Part shown: piece by piece, positions 28,627-37,516 of the stretch
Numbering within the stretch: the stretch's first letter is position 1
How the letters are laid out: the number at the start of each line of letters is the position of its first letter
Source of the DNA: Keguizhuia sedimenti
Lineage (GTDB): Bacteria > Pseudomonadota > Gammaproteobacteria > Burkholderiales > Burkholderiaceae_D
Assembly: GCA_030715135.1 (NCBI GenBank)
Contig: JAUYVH010000014.1
Location: 19,992-83,991 of the forward strand
DNA length: 64,000 nt
Direction of reading: 5' to 3'
The notes under the pieces: generated by a model
Told to the model about the DNA's origin: nothing
Database searches by the model: none
Seen by the model: the letters and a program-made list of their open reading frames with translations, nothing else
Program-made: the position numbers and the translations under genes

Positions 28627-30909
28627 TTACACCACCCTGCGCAGCGATTTGCGATTGTAGGCATGAATGCGCGCGCGGATCTGTTCGCGCCGACGCAGGC
28701 GCGCCGCATCGAGCAGCATGCGGCCTGCCCAGCGGTAGACGTTGAAATCCCTCACCAGGCTGCGCATCGCACGCATGCGGTCGCGCTGCTCCAGTTCCGG
28801 CATTGTCAGTGCACGATACAAGGCATCTGCCCCCTGTTCGATATGATACGGATTGATGATCAAGGCCTCATGCAGCTCGCGCGCAGCGCCGGTGAACTGG
28901 CTCAGCACCAGCACTCCGCGCTCATCTTCACGTGCGGCGATATATTCCTTGGCAACCAGGTTCATGCCATCGTGCAGGCTGGTCACCACGCATACTTCCG
29001 CAGCCCGATAATAGCGCACTACCTGGTCCGATTCGTAATGCTGGATTTTCAGCAGAATCGGTTCATAGTTTTCGCTGCCGAAGCGCTTGTTGATCCGCTG
29101 CGCCAGCATGCGTACCCGGCTTTCGAAATTTTGGTACTCATCCAGCGACGAACGGCTGGGTGCGGCGATCTGCACCAGCGAGAAACGCCCGATCAATGCC
29201 GGGTGCATTTCGAGCATGCGCTCCACCGCCTGAAAACGCTCCAGGATGCCCTTGGTGTAATCCAGCCGGTCCACGCCCAATGCCAGTAAATGCTTTTCTC
29301 CAACGCCCAGCTCGTGGCGCACGCTGCGATAGCATTCAGCGATGCTCGGCAAATCCCCCTCCGGCCAGGCGATCGAAATCGGATACGGCTCGACTTGCGT
29401 GACATCGCCGCCATATGTAATGGTCGAGGCTTCGTGTTCAATGCGGGTTTCCAGATAGCGGTCCACCGTTTCAATGAAGTTCTTGCAATGAAAAGGAGTA
29501 TGGAAGCCGAGCAGCGTACTGCCTAGCAAGCCTTCCAGGATTTCTTCGCGCCACGGGCAGATGCCGAATGATTCGGGATTGGGCCAAGGGATATGCCAGA
29601 ACATGATGATGGTCGCGCGCGGCAGTTTTTCCCTGACCATGCGCGGCACCAGCGCAAAATGGTAATCCTGTACCAGGACGATCGGGTCATCCGTGTGCGC
29701 TTCGGCAATCACGGCATCGGCGAAACGCTGGTTGACCGTGACATAGTACTCCCAGTCGGCTGTCCGGAACACCGGGCGCACATGGGCAATATGGCACAAG
29801 GGCCACAATCCCTCGTTGGCAAAGCCATAGTAGTAGCCCTGCTCTTCTTCTTTCGACAACCAGACCCGGCGCAGCGTGTATGAAGGCCGCTTGGGCGGCA
29901 CCGCCACGCGGTCGTTCAGGTCGACGGTTTCCCGGTCGGCCGAACCTGCGCCATGCGCAATCCAGGTTCCGGAACAGGCGCGCATGACCGGCTCGACCGC
30001 CGTCACCAGGCCGCTGGCCGGCCGGCGCACTTCGACGCCTTCGGCTGTCCGATGATGGATATAGGGTTCGCGATTGGACACGACGATGATTTCATCGCCC
30101 GCCAGTTCATCGTGCAGCAGTGAACGCAGTTTTTCCGGCGTCCACATCTGCGGCGAATGTTCCTCCACCCGGCGCTCCACGTTGTATTCATGCAGCAGCG
30201 CACGCAAGTCGCCGACCAGCGGGCGCAATTCGGGGGGTGTATTCGCTTGCGAGCGTGTCACCACGTCGCGCCGCAGGATGCCTTTCATGGCGTGAATCCA
30301 GCCGCGCCAGCTGATGTGCGCGACAAAGACGGTAATCAGCGAGATCACCACGGCCAGCAGTGCAAACAAGGCGATCACATACTTTTGCGCTTCGCTGCTG
30401 CGCCGCTCGATGAAGGACATGTCGTGCACCAGGATCAGCTTGCCCAGATATTCTGCTTCCCGATTGACCGGGCTTTCGGTCACGTGCACCTTTCCTTCGG
30501 GCAAGTCTACAAGCGTTTGTCTCAGTTCCCTGCCTTCCTCAGCCATATGGCATCCGAGCGCCGCAGTCGGGTAGGCCACGGTCTTGTACAGGAGCGTTCC
30601 GCCGGGATCGCAAAATGCCAGTGCATACAGGCGCCCGTCCTGCTGGACCGAGCGGTCGAACAGCTGGGTGATCCGGCGTTGCGATTTTTGCGGCACGTAT
30701 TCCTGCAGAGGTTCTTGCAGCGCGCTGGCGAGCATTTGCGAGCGCGTATCCAGGTCGCGCGTGAACCAGCGCAAGGTCATGTTGCCGACCAGCGGCACGA
30801 CCACATAGGCAAACAGCACCAGCACCAGTGCCAGCGGCGCAATGAATCTCAAGGACAGCCGAAACGATCGGAACGGCATGACTTCTGGCTTTTGCGGTTC
30901 GGTCGCCAT
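28627..30909 (-). CDS. otsA: Trehalose-6-phosphate synthase fused to an N-terminal two-pass membrane domain
   Basis: The product has 760 residues, about 280 longer than the common OtsA. Residues 21-43 and 178-198 are membrane helices around a periplasmic region of about 135 residues with no motif I recognise. A HAMP-like or linker stretch (199-255) follows, then a complete GT20 synthase (about 272-745) with [16 protein letters not shown] (413-418), [10 protein letters not shown] and [10 protein letters not shown] (545-554). The enzyme makes trehalose-6-phosphate from UDP-glucose and glucose-6-phosphate. The layout resembles a sensor protein whose output is a metabolic enzyme, suggesting that envelope or osmotic signals gate trehalose synthesis. 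AGGGGC precedes the ATG. Confidence 0.9.
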   Translation of the reverse strand: MATEPQKPEVMPFRSFRLSLRFIAPLALVLVLFAYVVVPLVGNMTLRWFTRDLDTRSQMLASALQEPLQEYVPQKSQRRITQLFDRSVQQDGRLYALAFCDPGGTLLYKTVAYPTAALGCHMAEEGRELRQTLVDLPEGKVHVTESPVNREAEYLGKLILVHDMSFIERRSSEAQKYVIALFALLAVVISLITVFVAHISWRGWIHAMKGILRRDVVTRSQANTPPELRPLVGDLRALLHEYNVERRVEEHSPQMWTPEKLRSLLHDELAGDEIIVVSNREPYIHHRTAEGVEVRRPASGLVTAVEPVMRACSGTWIAHGAGSADRETVDLNDRVAVPPKRPSYTLRRVWLSKEEEQGYYYGFANEGLWPLCHIAHVRPVFRTADWEYYVTVNQRFADAVIAEAHTDDPIVLVQDYHFALVPRMVREKLPRATIIMFWHIPWPNPESFGICPWREEILEGLLGSTLLGFHTPFHCKNFIETVDRYLETRIEHEASTITYGGDVTQVEPYPISIAWPEGDLPSIAECYRSVRHELGVGEKHLLALGVDRLDYTKGILERFQAVERMLEMHPALIGRFSLVQIAAPSRSSLDEYQNFESRVRMLAQRINKRFGSENYEPILLKIQHYESDQVVRYYRAAEVCVVTSLHDGMNLVAKEYIAAREDERGVLVLSQFTGAARELHEALIINPYHIEQGADALYRALTMPELEQRDRMRAMRSLVRDFNVYRWAGRMLLDAARLRRREQIRARIHAYNRKSLRRVV

Positions 30910-31704
30910 GCTTATTTGCCCCTGCTTAAACGATGCATCGCGCAGTTGCGGAAGATGGCATGAAGCCGACGAGGATGTGTGCTGGTTCCATGTTGATCAA
31001 TGCAGAGTATTGTTCTTTTCATTATGTGCAGAGTATGCAATGCCGGCCGTTGACGATGAAACCAAGCTGCTCCATTCATCTCTACTTTTCCGTCGGTGCG
31101 GCAAGAAGAGCTGTTCCGTCGGACAGCGCGCTTGGCATGCAGTGAAGTTTTTCGTCCCGAGCTTGCGGAGAGCGCTCATTAGTGCGACTCATCATGCCGC
31201 TTACCACGCCTAAATGGACATTGTTTTTTTCTAACAGTTCAGCCCAGTTCCGGATAAGCAGATGTGGCGCAACGATTCAAGCTTGGGTCGTGCCCTGCAC
31301 GGCTTTTCTTCTCTTGCGCGTATTGAGGCGGCGCTCTGCATGCCGCAGGCGTAGCCATCGCGCCTAACGGCTTTTACCAGCAGCAATGTTTACGACAACT
31401 AGGATTGCTCCGAAGAAATTTCTGATTGGAAACTTCCTGTCTATCGTTCACATCAGCTTTCTGTCCTGCCGTGTAGGAATAATCCCATTTTTTGTAACAG
31501 ACTTTATTTGAGGCATGAAAGCCAATAAAATTAGGCCCTCGAAATCAGTATTAATATCGATAGTGTGTAGTGTCGGCTCACGTTAGGCTTTGCCGCATCA
31601 TGTTAATCAAGTCTCGAAACAATGACTATGCATGACAAAGCCAGACTCAACGGCCGTTCCATGCATTGATCAAATAGAACTCTTAAAAATGCATATCTGC
31701 CGTA
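30910..31704. other. 795-bp divergent gene-less region
   Basis: This is the largest gap in the window, between otsA (minus) and the ArsC-like gene (plus). The open frames present (30842-31213, 30933-31145, 31182-31367) have no family character or ribosome sites. A 10-bp direct repeat TGCAGAGTAT occurs at 31001 and 31027 and could be a regulator site for the trehalose operon. The second half is AT-richer. A small RNA could hide here but I see no clear terminator. Confidence 0.4.
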
Positions 31705-32271
31705 ATGAATCAGCCCGTTAAAAACGTACTTTTCATTTGCACAGGAAATTCGGCCCGCGGATTGCTGGCGGAGGCTCTTATGACAGTGAAGAGCAAGGGG
31801 CGATTCCAGGGACTTAGTGCCGGCGTGCATCCCGGAGGATTGATCAATCCTTTTGCCGCGGAATTAATCCAGCAGGCCGGCTATCCGCTCGAACGCCTGC
31901 GCTGCAAGCGCTGGGAGGAATTCTCCGGTCCGAATGCAATGCAGGTCGACTTTGTTATTTCGCTTTGCGAACAGGTCCGGCAACTTCCTCACCCGGAATG
32001 GCCAGGCGACCCGATCCTTGCATCGTGGAATATTGAAGATCCGACTTCGACTACCGGCAGCATCGAGGAAAAACGCGAAGTCTTCAAACGCGTGTACAAG
32101 CAGATCGAAGAATATATTGAGCTCTTTCTCATGTTGCCGCATGAAAGCTTCGACCGCGATGTGCTGCGCCAGGAGCTGAATGATTTCCACGTCTTGTGCG
32201 GCCACAAGAACGCGCCGGAGCCGGATTGCCCTTCTGGTCAAGCAACGGACAGCCAGACTCTGGTTGCATAG
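31705..32271 (+). CDS. Low-molecular-weight phosphatase / ArsC-like protein
   Basis: The product has 188 residues. The P-loop CTGNSARG (Cys12-X5-Arg18) begins a low-molecular-weight tyrosine-phosphatase fold, and IEDPTS supplies the general-acid Asp. The overall pattern (SAGVHPGG, NPFAAELIQQAGYP, WPGDPILASWNIEDP) resembles thioredoxin-coupled arsenate reductases. However, the second redox Cys usually just before VWPG is replaced (HPEWPG), leaving only the Cys of SLCEQVR. Arsenate reduction is therefore doubtful. No arsR, arsB or acr3 gene is adjacent. A phosphatase or altered redox role is possible. Confidence 0.75.
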   Translation: MNQPVKNVLFICTGNSARGLLAEALMTVKSKGRFQGLSAGVHPGGLINPFAAELIQQAGYPLERLRCKRWEEFSGPNAMQVDFVISLCEQVRQLPHPEWPGDPILASWNIEDPTSTTGSIEEKREVFKRVYKQIEEYIELFLMLPHESFDRDVLRQELNDFHVLCGHKNAPEPDCPSGQATDSQTLVA

Positions 32272-32450
32272 TAGTCTCTCCACCTCCACCTCCCGCTCCC
32301 GCTTCGGCATTCCGCCGTCATCCGATTGCCGCCTGTCCCCGGCGAATACGAAACAAGCCAACGCAATTTCCGGCACATGAATTGCGCCCCTTACAATTGC
32401 ATGCATTGCAGGCTTGGCATCGGCGATCTTAATCTGCTTCTTTCCATCTG

Positions 32451-33176
32451 ATGAATATTTTGGTCGCTTACTATTCGCGCTCGGGACATACCGAGTCCTT
32501 GGGACAAAGGGTGCAAAACGAATTGATCTCTCGCGGCCATACAGTAACGATGGAGCGCATTCATGCCAGCAAGGAAGTCGGAAAATGGCGTCTTGCATTA
32601 CCCTTGTGGTCCTCCATTCCGCTATTGCCGCTATGCATGATTTCCGCACGAATCCGGCAATGGTGGCTGGCTTGTTATCCGCAACCGGAAAGCGCGATCC
32701 GTACCCTTGCTCATCCCGATGTATCCCGGTTTGACCTGATCTGTATCGGCATGCCGAAATGGCTCTACCTGCCCTATCCGATGGCCCGCTATCTCAACAC
32801 GATATCCGGCTTGCAGGGAAAGAGAGTGGCTGCATTTGCGACATTTTGCGGTCCGCCGCTGAAGACATTTGAAATCGAATTGCTGTTTGAGCCCCTGACA
32901 CATCGCATTCGCAACAAAGGTGCACAGCTTTGCGCGCAACTGGCCGTCTCCAGCCATTTCCACGAATTTTTCTTTTTCCGCGAGATGGAATACGTGTTCC
33001 GCCTGGCGAGCAGGATTGTCTTCGGCCGCTCGCTGCGCTCTTTTACACTCGGCAGTGCATGGGCCGAATCGGAAGTGCAGCGATTTTGCGATGCGCTGCA
33101 ACAGGACAGCGGGGCTAAAGAATGTGTAAAAGAGAATGGGCAAGCCGCCCGACCGGCGGCCTGCATGGAACGCTGA
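32451..33176 (+). CDS. Flavodoxin-like protein
   Basis: The product has 241 residues. It opens MNILVAYYSRSGHTESLGQR, the FMN-phosphate loop of the flavodoxin/WrbA fold, and has IGMPKWLYLPYPMARYL where flavodoxin-like oxidoreductases place the isoalloxazine loop. A hydrophobic patch at about 48-66 (LALPLWSSIPLLPLCMISAR) is unusual for a soluble flavodoxin and may be membrane-associated. The tail after residue 215 is polar and probably disordered. Its role is unknown. It follows the phosphatase-like gene after 179 bases. Confidence 0.65.
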   Translation: MNILVAYYSRSGHTESLGQRVQNELISRGHTVTMERIHASKEVGKWRLALPLWSSIPLLPLCMISARIRQWWLACYPQPESAIRTLAHPDVSRFDLICIGMPKWLYLPYPMARYLNTISGLQGKRVAAFATFCGPPLKTFEIELLFEPLTHRIRNKGAQLCAQLAVSSHFHEFFFFREMEYVFRLASRIVFGRSLRSFTLGSAWAESEVQRFCDALQQDSGAKECVKENGQAARPAACMER

Positions 33177-33196
33177 CCGCGTCGGACGGCAACATG

Positions 33197-33514
33197 CTAA
33201 CGGTCACGCGGATTGCGCACCGGGCTGTCTTTCGGAGGAATGATATTCGCCTTGCGGTGCTCCTCATCTTTCGGTTGCGAATTCTCCACGCCGCGCGTCT
33301 CGCGCAAATCGGTATCCATCTGCCCTTCCATCACATCATCGAACGCCTGCTTGATGTCGTCGCGCACGCCGCTGCTCTGGCTATCCGCCGACTCGTCACG
33401 TTCGTGCGGCATGCGCGGGGTGCGTTTGCTCGTTAATTCCGTTTCATCCTTGGCCGGGGATTTCGCCCGTACCTGGAATGGCTTCACGCCATTGACTTGT
33501 TCGCTGTTTGCCAT
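33197..33514 (-). CDS. Small highly charged protein, unknown function
   Basis: The product has 105 residues, starting MANSEQVNGVKPFQVRAKSP, rich in Asp, Glu, Lys, Arg and Pro and predicted to be disordered. GAGGAG lies six bases before the ATG, strong support for translation. No motif is recognised. It resembles in style the disordered protein at 37161-37379, and such short charged proteins are frequent in Burkholderiales stress regulons, but that is only an analogy. Confidence 0.6.
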   Translation of the reverse strand: MANSEQVNGVKPFQVRAKSPAKDETELTSKRTPRMPHERDESADSQSSGVRDDIKQAFDDVMEGQMDTDLRETRGVENSQPKDEEHRKANIIPPKDSPVRNPRDR

Positions 33515-33744
33515 CGTCTGCTCCTCGTATGCGTTCCGAATGCTTCAAATCATTCAATTGGGAAACGCCTTTAACAATTGGAGTCTGCGTAGCACGATAA
33601 ATTCCTACGACAATTTGATCTAGCTTGGTGACCACGCGGTGTAGAGGGATGTACAGGTTCATGTATTCGGAGAAAGTTGGTTTGAAGCATTACACAATAG
33701 CGTCCGATACAGATCCGCCTCTTCATCTAGCAATACACCAAAAG

Positions 33745-33770
33745 AAAAAGCCGCTATTACGCGGCTTTTT
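33745..33770. terminator. Bidirectional rho-independent terminator
   Basis: AAAAAGCCGC and GCGGCTTTTT flank TATTAC, giving a stem with T-runs on both strands. It lies 22 bases past the end of the PhnD-like gene (minus strand) and probably ends that transcript. Confidence 0.8.
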
Positions 33771-33791
33771 GCATAGTCATGAAACGCTGGC

Positions 33792-34607
33792 TTATATTCC
33801 AAGCCTTGTGGTGGCCTGGTTCATCACTTCGTTGTTCCAAGGCACAAAACCGGGTACGCCGATCTTGCTCAATACTGTCTTGCCGGCGTCAGAGTCCGAC
33901 AAGCTCAAAATCAAGGTTTGCAATTTTGCACGTTCAGCATCGCTCAGTTTTTTGGAGGCAAGGAACTGCTTGATCGGGATCGGCTTGGTTTCGGTCAGTA
34001 CGCGGCCGCCTTTGGCGATCCAGTCTTTTTCCACAGCGTTCGATCCGGTCACGCCGGCATCGACGAAGCCGTTTTCAATCATGAACGGCACGGCATCCTG
34101 GTAACGGGTCGGCAGGAATTGACGTTCAGGATGCTGGATACGGGCTTCGCGCAGGCTGGCTGAAAACATCACGGTGGTAATCGAATCGACGCTCGGCACG
34201 CCAATTTTTCTATCCTTCAAATCCTGCATGGAACGCAAAGGCGAATCCTTTTTCACCATGACGCGGGCACGATAATCGGTAAATCCCTTGGCAGTCGCCA
34301 GACCGGAGTAGGCACCGCTTTTTACCGCGCGCAGTCCGATATGGGCCGGATGAATGAAGGCCAGATCGTATTTTCCTTCGGACAAGCCTTTGTCGAAATC
34401 CGTATATTTGTCAACGTTTTGCACTTTGACCGGGCGCTTGAGTTCCTTGGAAAGCAGTTCGGTCAGCGGCTTGTAGCGCTCGCTTACCGAGCCGCCTTCA
34501 TGATAGGTAACGCCTTCGTTTACCGCCAACACTATTTCCTGAGCGCTCACGCTGGCCGATGCAAACGCGATCACTGCCGTCACTGCCAATGCTAATCTTC
34601 CAAACAT
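33792..34607 (-). CDS. PhnD-like phosphate/phosphonate-type substrate-binding protein
   Basis: The product has 271 residues. Residues 1-22 are a signal peptide (MFGRLALAVTAVIAFASASV, cut after SA). The mature protein shows a type II periplasmic binding fold with LAFIHPAHIGLRAVKSGAY, DLKDRKIGVPSVDSITT and GVTGSNAVEKDWIAKGG, as in PhnD/PtxB-like proteins. No permease or ATPase gene is adjacent, so it is an orphan and may serve a remote transporter or a sensor kinase. The ATG at 34607 was chosen because the signal peptide begins there. Confidence 0.82.
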   Translation of the reverse strand: MFGRLALAVTAVIAFASASVSAQEIVLAVNEGVTYHEGGSVSERYKPLTELLSKELKRPVKVQNVDKYTDFDKGLSEGKYDLAFIHPAHIGLRAVKSGAYSGLATAKGFTDYRARVMVKKDSPLRSMQDLKDRKIGVPSVDSITTVMFSASLREARIQHPERQFLPTRYQDAVPFMIENGFVDAGVTGSNAVEKDWIAKGGRVLTETKPIPIKQFLASKKLSDAERAKLQTLILSLSDSDAGKTVLSKIGVPGFVPWNNEVMNQATTRLGI

Positions 34608-34874
34608 AATCGTCCCGCTTTCAATATTGCAAAAAAGCAAGAATTATAGTGATCCAGGGAAACTCTTCCTTGACCATTATCAATTTAATCAATCACTTAC
34701 AGTTGCTTACAGTTATTCTGATAATTAGCTAATGCATCAAGGCGTGATTGGACATGATTTGGCGCAGTTTCGTGAGCATTCAGACAAGTCCGGGTGGAAT
34801 ATCACAGAGCGATCCGACCCACGAACATGCTGCCCTGACCGGATCTGACATTAAGGCTTTTCAGGGCATTGACT

Positions 34875-36278
34875 TCAGAGCGGAGTGATTTGGTGTTCTA
34901 GATCAGGCATGCATTTCAGTAGAATCTGATATACGTCGCGGTCGAAGCGCGGCTTTTCCTCCTCAAGCAAACCCCGCGCATCGGCCATGCTTGCCGCCGT
35001 TCCAAGATAAGCCCAGTTATCGACGACGTGCAGCGCACCGTTTTCTTCAAGGGCGACGGCGCCCTGGTATGGCCAGGCCTGGAGCTGCAGGCTCTGCAAG
35101 GCATCGATGAGGCGCCGGTTATGCGCCTCAGGCGCTTCCCGTCCGCAGCAAGCGCCAAGGCACTTGCCCACCTGGCGGCCGAAGCAGGGCTTGTTCGCTG
35201 CCACTTTTTCCAGGCCGAGCACTGCCTGGCACAACTGGTGCGTATCGACGATGGCTTTCAAGGCATCGTTCGCCTGCCGCTTGCTGGTGAATAAACCGTA
35301 CAGATCCGCAGTGCGACCAAAGCTCGAATCCCTGGTGGTCGCCAGCGACAGCGACAGCACCCCATCCTTGTTGCGCAAACGCCAGGCGCAGGTGTCGTCG
35401 TTCTGGCGCAGCCTGCGGTTATGTGCCGGCTTGCGTTGCTTGATTAGGGATGCTTCCTGCAGCAAGGCACCGATTTCTCCCGCAGTCTCGATCCAGTCGA
35501 CGCGCTCGACCTGCTGGCTGATCTTCAACTCCTTGGCCGACAAGTGGTCGCCGCTGAAATGCTGCATCACGCGCTTGCGCAGATTGTTCGCCTTGCCGAT
35601 ATACAGCGGCAGATCATTCGCCCCGTAATAAAGATACACGCCATGCGACGACGGCAGTGCCTCGATCTGCCGCGCATCCAGGCGCGATGGCAGGCTCGGA
35701 CGGCTGATCAGTTTGCTGACGGTTTCCTCGATGATTTCCGGCGCATGGCTGGCATGAATGATTTGCCAGAACTGCCACAACAACTGCGCATCGCCCAATG
35801 CGCGGTGGCGCTCGCTCACCCGCAGATTGTGGCGCTCAATCAGCGAATCGAGATTGTGCCGCGCAAATTCCGGATAGAGCTTGCGCGACAGGCGCACCGT
35901 GCACAGCACCGACGGATGGAAATCGTGGCCGGTGCGCTTGAATTCGTTTTTCAGAAAGCCGTGATCGAAGCGCGCATTGTGCGCAATGAAAATCCGGTCC
36001 GCCAACCGCGCCTGAATCGATGCCGCCAGTTCCTCAAAGGTCGGCGCATCGCGCACCATCGCATCCGAGATCCCGGTCAGCGACTGGATGAAAGGCGGGA
36101 TCGACATCTGCGGATTGACCAGGCTGCTCCACTCTCGCACGCCGTCTTCATCGACTTCGATGATGCCGACTTCGGTGATGCGGTCGACGTTGGCAGTACC
36201 GCCGGTAGTTTCAAGATCGACGAAAGCGAGGCGCGGGGGACGGCTGGAAGAGAAGGAATGCAAGATCTGGGGAGGCAA
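34875..36278 (-). CDS. DEDDh exonuclease fused to a GIY-YIG (Cho/UvrC-like) nuclease
   Basis: The product has 467 residues. Residues 15-175 form a DnaQ-like 3'-5' exonuclease: Asp21 and Glu23 (FVDLETTGG), Asp105 (AHNARFDHGFL), His158 and Asp163 (HRALGDAQLL). Residues 212-300 form a GIY-YIG nuclease (GVYLYYG, LPLYIGKANNLRKRVMQH), followed by a UvrC-like region with Cys pairs (CLGACCG). Such fusions are thought to act in nucleotide excision repair like Cho. The only in-frame starts are TTG codons (36278, 36263). A LexA-type box three bases upstream indicates SOS control and a very short or absent leader. Confidence 0.88.
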   Translation of the reverse strand: MPPQILHSFSSSRPPRLAFVDLETTGGTANVDRITEVGIIEVDEDGVREWSSLVNPQMSIPPFIQSLTGISDAMVRDAPTFEELAASIQARLADRIFIAHNARFDHGFLKNEFKRTGHDFHPSVLCTVRLSRKLYPEFARHNLDSLIERHNLRVSERHRALGDAQLLWQFWQIIHASHAPEIIEETVSKLISRPSLPSRLDARQIEALPSSHGVYLYYGANDLPLYIGKANNLRKRVMQHFSGDHLSAKELKISQQVERVDWIETAGEIGALLQEASLIKQRKPAHNRRLRQNDDTCAWRLRNKDGVLSLSLATTRDSSFGRTADLYGLFTSKRQANDALKAIVDTHQLCQAVLGLEKVAANKPCFGRQVGKCLGACCGREAPEAHNRRLIDALQSLQLQAWPYQGAVALEENGALHVVDNWAYLGTAASMADARGLLEEEKPRFDRDVYQILLKCMPDLEHQITPL

Positions 36279-36636
36279 AAACTGTACGGAAAAACAGTAT
36301 GCCTTTAAATAAGCAGCACGGCAAGCAGGAAGGGGCCGATACCGAATAAACGCCGCTTTGACAATCAGCCTTTCTTGTCAATCTTTCATGTCGGACTCAT
36401 CCACATGTGATGAGAAAAATTCCTTATATCAAAAACTGACATTCATATTGCCAGAGTAAATAGGCAAGAGAATAGGCATGCATACTTTTTCAGCTTTGTT
36501 AAACCCGCACATAAACACAGTAGTGGTTCGCGACACAAATATCCATACAGCTTACGGTCAAGTTGCTTTTCAATGTTAAATCGTAAGTTGGCATGTTAAA
36601 TTGGCATTGTGTGATTTATAGCAAGTTAGATCTTAC
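36279..36636. other. 358-bp divergent intergenic region
   Basis: It contains the LexA-type box at 36281-36298 and an AT-rich part at 36570-36630 with repeated ATGTTAAAT words (36573 and 36593 areas) that may be a regulator site for the plus-strand genes that follow. No gene is seen. Confidence 0.4.
36281..36298 (-). promoter_or_regulatory. LexA-type SOS box before the exonuclease/GIY-YIG gene
   Basis: ACTGT-N8-ACAGT-type palindrome, matching the CTGT-N8-ACAG consensus exactly (36282-36285 and 36294-36297). It ends three bases before the TTG start at 36278. LexA bound here would block transcription until DNA damage. Confidence 0.75.
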
Positions 36637-36807
36637 ATGGCTTTGTACTCACTTGTTGTTGAGCATGGCGGCAAAAGCTACAGTACTCAGGACGCCGCAG
36701 ACACGGTTACCGTAGCAGTGTCCGAATATTCCTCCCGCATCTATGCAAATATTGAGTACCGGCATATCGGAAAAGAACATGAAAGACAGCAAAGTACTGC
36801 CCTTTAA
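36637..36807 (+). CDS. Possible 56-residue protein overlapping the next gene
   Basis: An open frame MALYSLVVEHGGKSYSTQDA and 36 further residues runs from the ATG at 36637 to TAA at 36805-36807 and overlaps the next CDS by 29 bases in another frame. Its composition (regular, beta-rich, no rare codon bias visible) looks more protein-like than most random frames, but no good ribosome site precedes it. It may be a real small protein coupled to the downstream gene, or chance. Confidence 0.35.
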   Translation: MALYSLVVEHGGKSYSTQDAADTVTVAVSEYSSRIYANIEYRHIGKEHERQQSTAL

Positions 36808-37138
36808 ACGCCCTGCCCCGCAGACTCTTCGCGGAGAAACAGCAGCCTCCGAGCTGAAGAAATTGCTGGGCATTTTCGATCAGCTGATCGTACTGTTGAG
36901 GGAAACCTACGACGAGGGCATTGATGTCTTGACGGACGAGCTTGTCGTTGCCGTCGTGCGCTGCAGGGAGGCGCTGGCAGGCGGTGTAGATGAAGACAGC
37001 GCGCAAGCAATGCTAAAGGAAATGCGCGAAGAATTGCGCCAGCTTCCGCGCAACCTGCGTTCGCTCCTGCCCGGCATCGGCCCGCGCCTGGGAGAAAGCC
37101 TGGAGCAAAAACTGGGAATCCAGTTTTCCGCGTACTAG
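36779..37138 (+). CDS. Small helical protein, unknown function
   Basis: The product has 119 residues from MKDSKVLPFKRPAPQTLRGE. After a basic Pro-containing N-terminus it is almost entirely alpha-helical and amphipathic (residues 25-100), ending with LPGIGPRLGESLEQKLGIQF, a Gly-rich turn reminiscent of a helix-hairpin-helix element. I do not recognise a family. A longer frame from 36743 is possible. The overlap with the 36637 frame suggests translational coupling if both are real. Confidence 0.55.
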   Translation: MKDSKVLPFKRPAPQTLRGETAASELKKLLGIFDQLIVLLRETYDEGIDVLTDELVVAVVRCREALAGGVDEDSAQAMLKEMREELRQLPRNLRSLLPGIGPRLGESLEQKLGIQFSAY

Positions 37139-37160
37139 GCACCGCGGCAATTCTGTCGAT

Positions 37161-37379
37161 CTACGGCTGCGCGGAATCGTCCGGATCGGGATCGAGCGGC
37201 GGCTGGTTTTGCACTTCCTGTTGCGAGTGGCGTTCCGGCTTCGATGCCGGCTTGCCGCTGGGCCGCTGATCGTTCACATCGTTCGATCCTTTTCTTCCTT
37301 CTTCGGCAAAACCGCCGGGCTGGGCCGGGCCGCGATCCGAGATCAGTTTGCCGGGATCGGTCTGGTTAGTCGGGTTCAT
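37161..37379 (-). CDS. Small disordered Pro/Asp-rich protein, unknown function
   Basis: The product has 72 residues, MNPTNQTDPGKLISDRGPAQ followed by a Gly, Pro, Asp, Gln-rich sequence with no hydrophobic core. GGAGGGAGAC lies directly before the ATG at 37379, a strong ribosome site that argues for expression. No motif or neighbour indicates a role. Confidence 0.55.
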   Translation of the reverse strand: MNPTNQTDPGKLISDRGPAQPGGFAEEGRKGSNDVNDQRPSGKPASKPERHSQQEVQNQPPLDPDPDDSAQP

Positions 37380-37516
37380 GTCTCCCTCCTTTAAATTCAA
37401 GTAACTTGGGTGCGCGCATTCCTGCACACTGTGCCGCTGTCTGGTTCGAAAAGTGCCTGAGGCTTTAGTTCCTCAATGCTTTTTTTCGCCCGAGCAAATC
37501 CTTTGTAGGATGCGAC

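Noticed and set aside
30842..31367. Several short plus-strand frames upstream of otsA
   Set aside because: They lack ribosome sites and family character and partly overlap otsA antisense.
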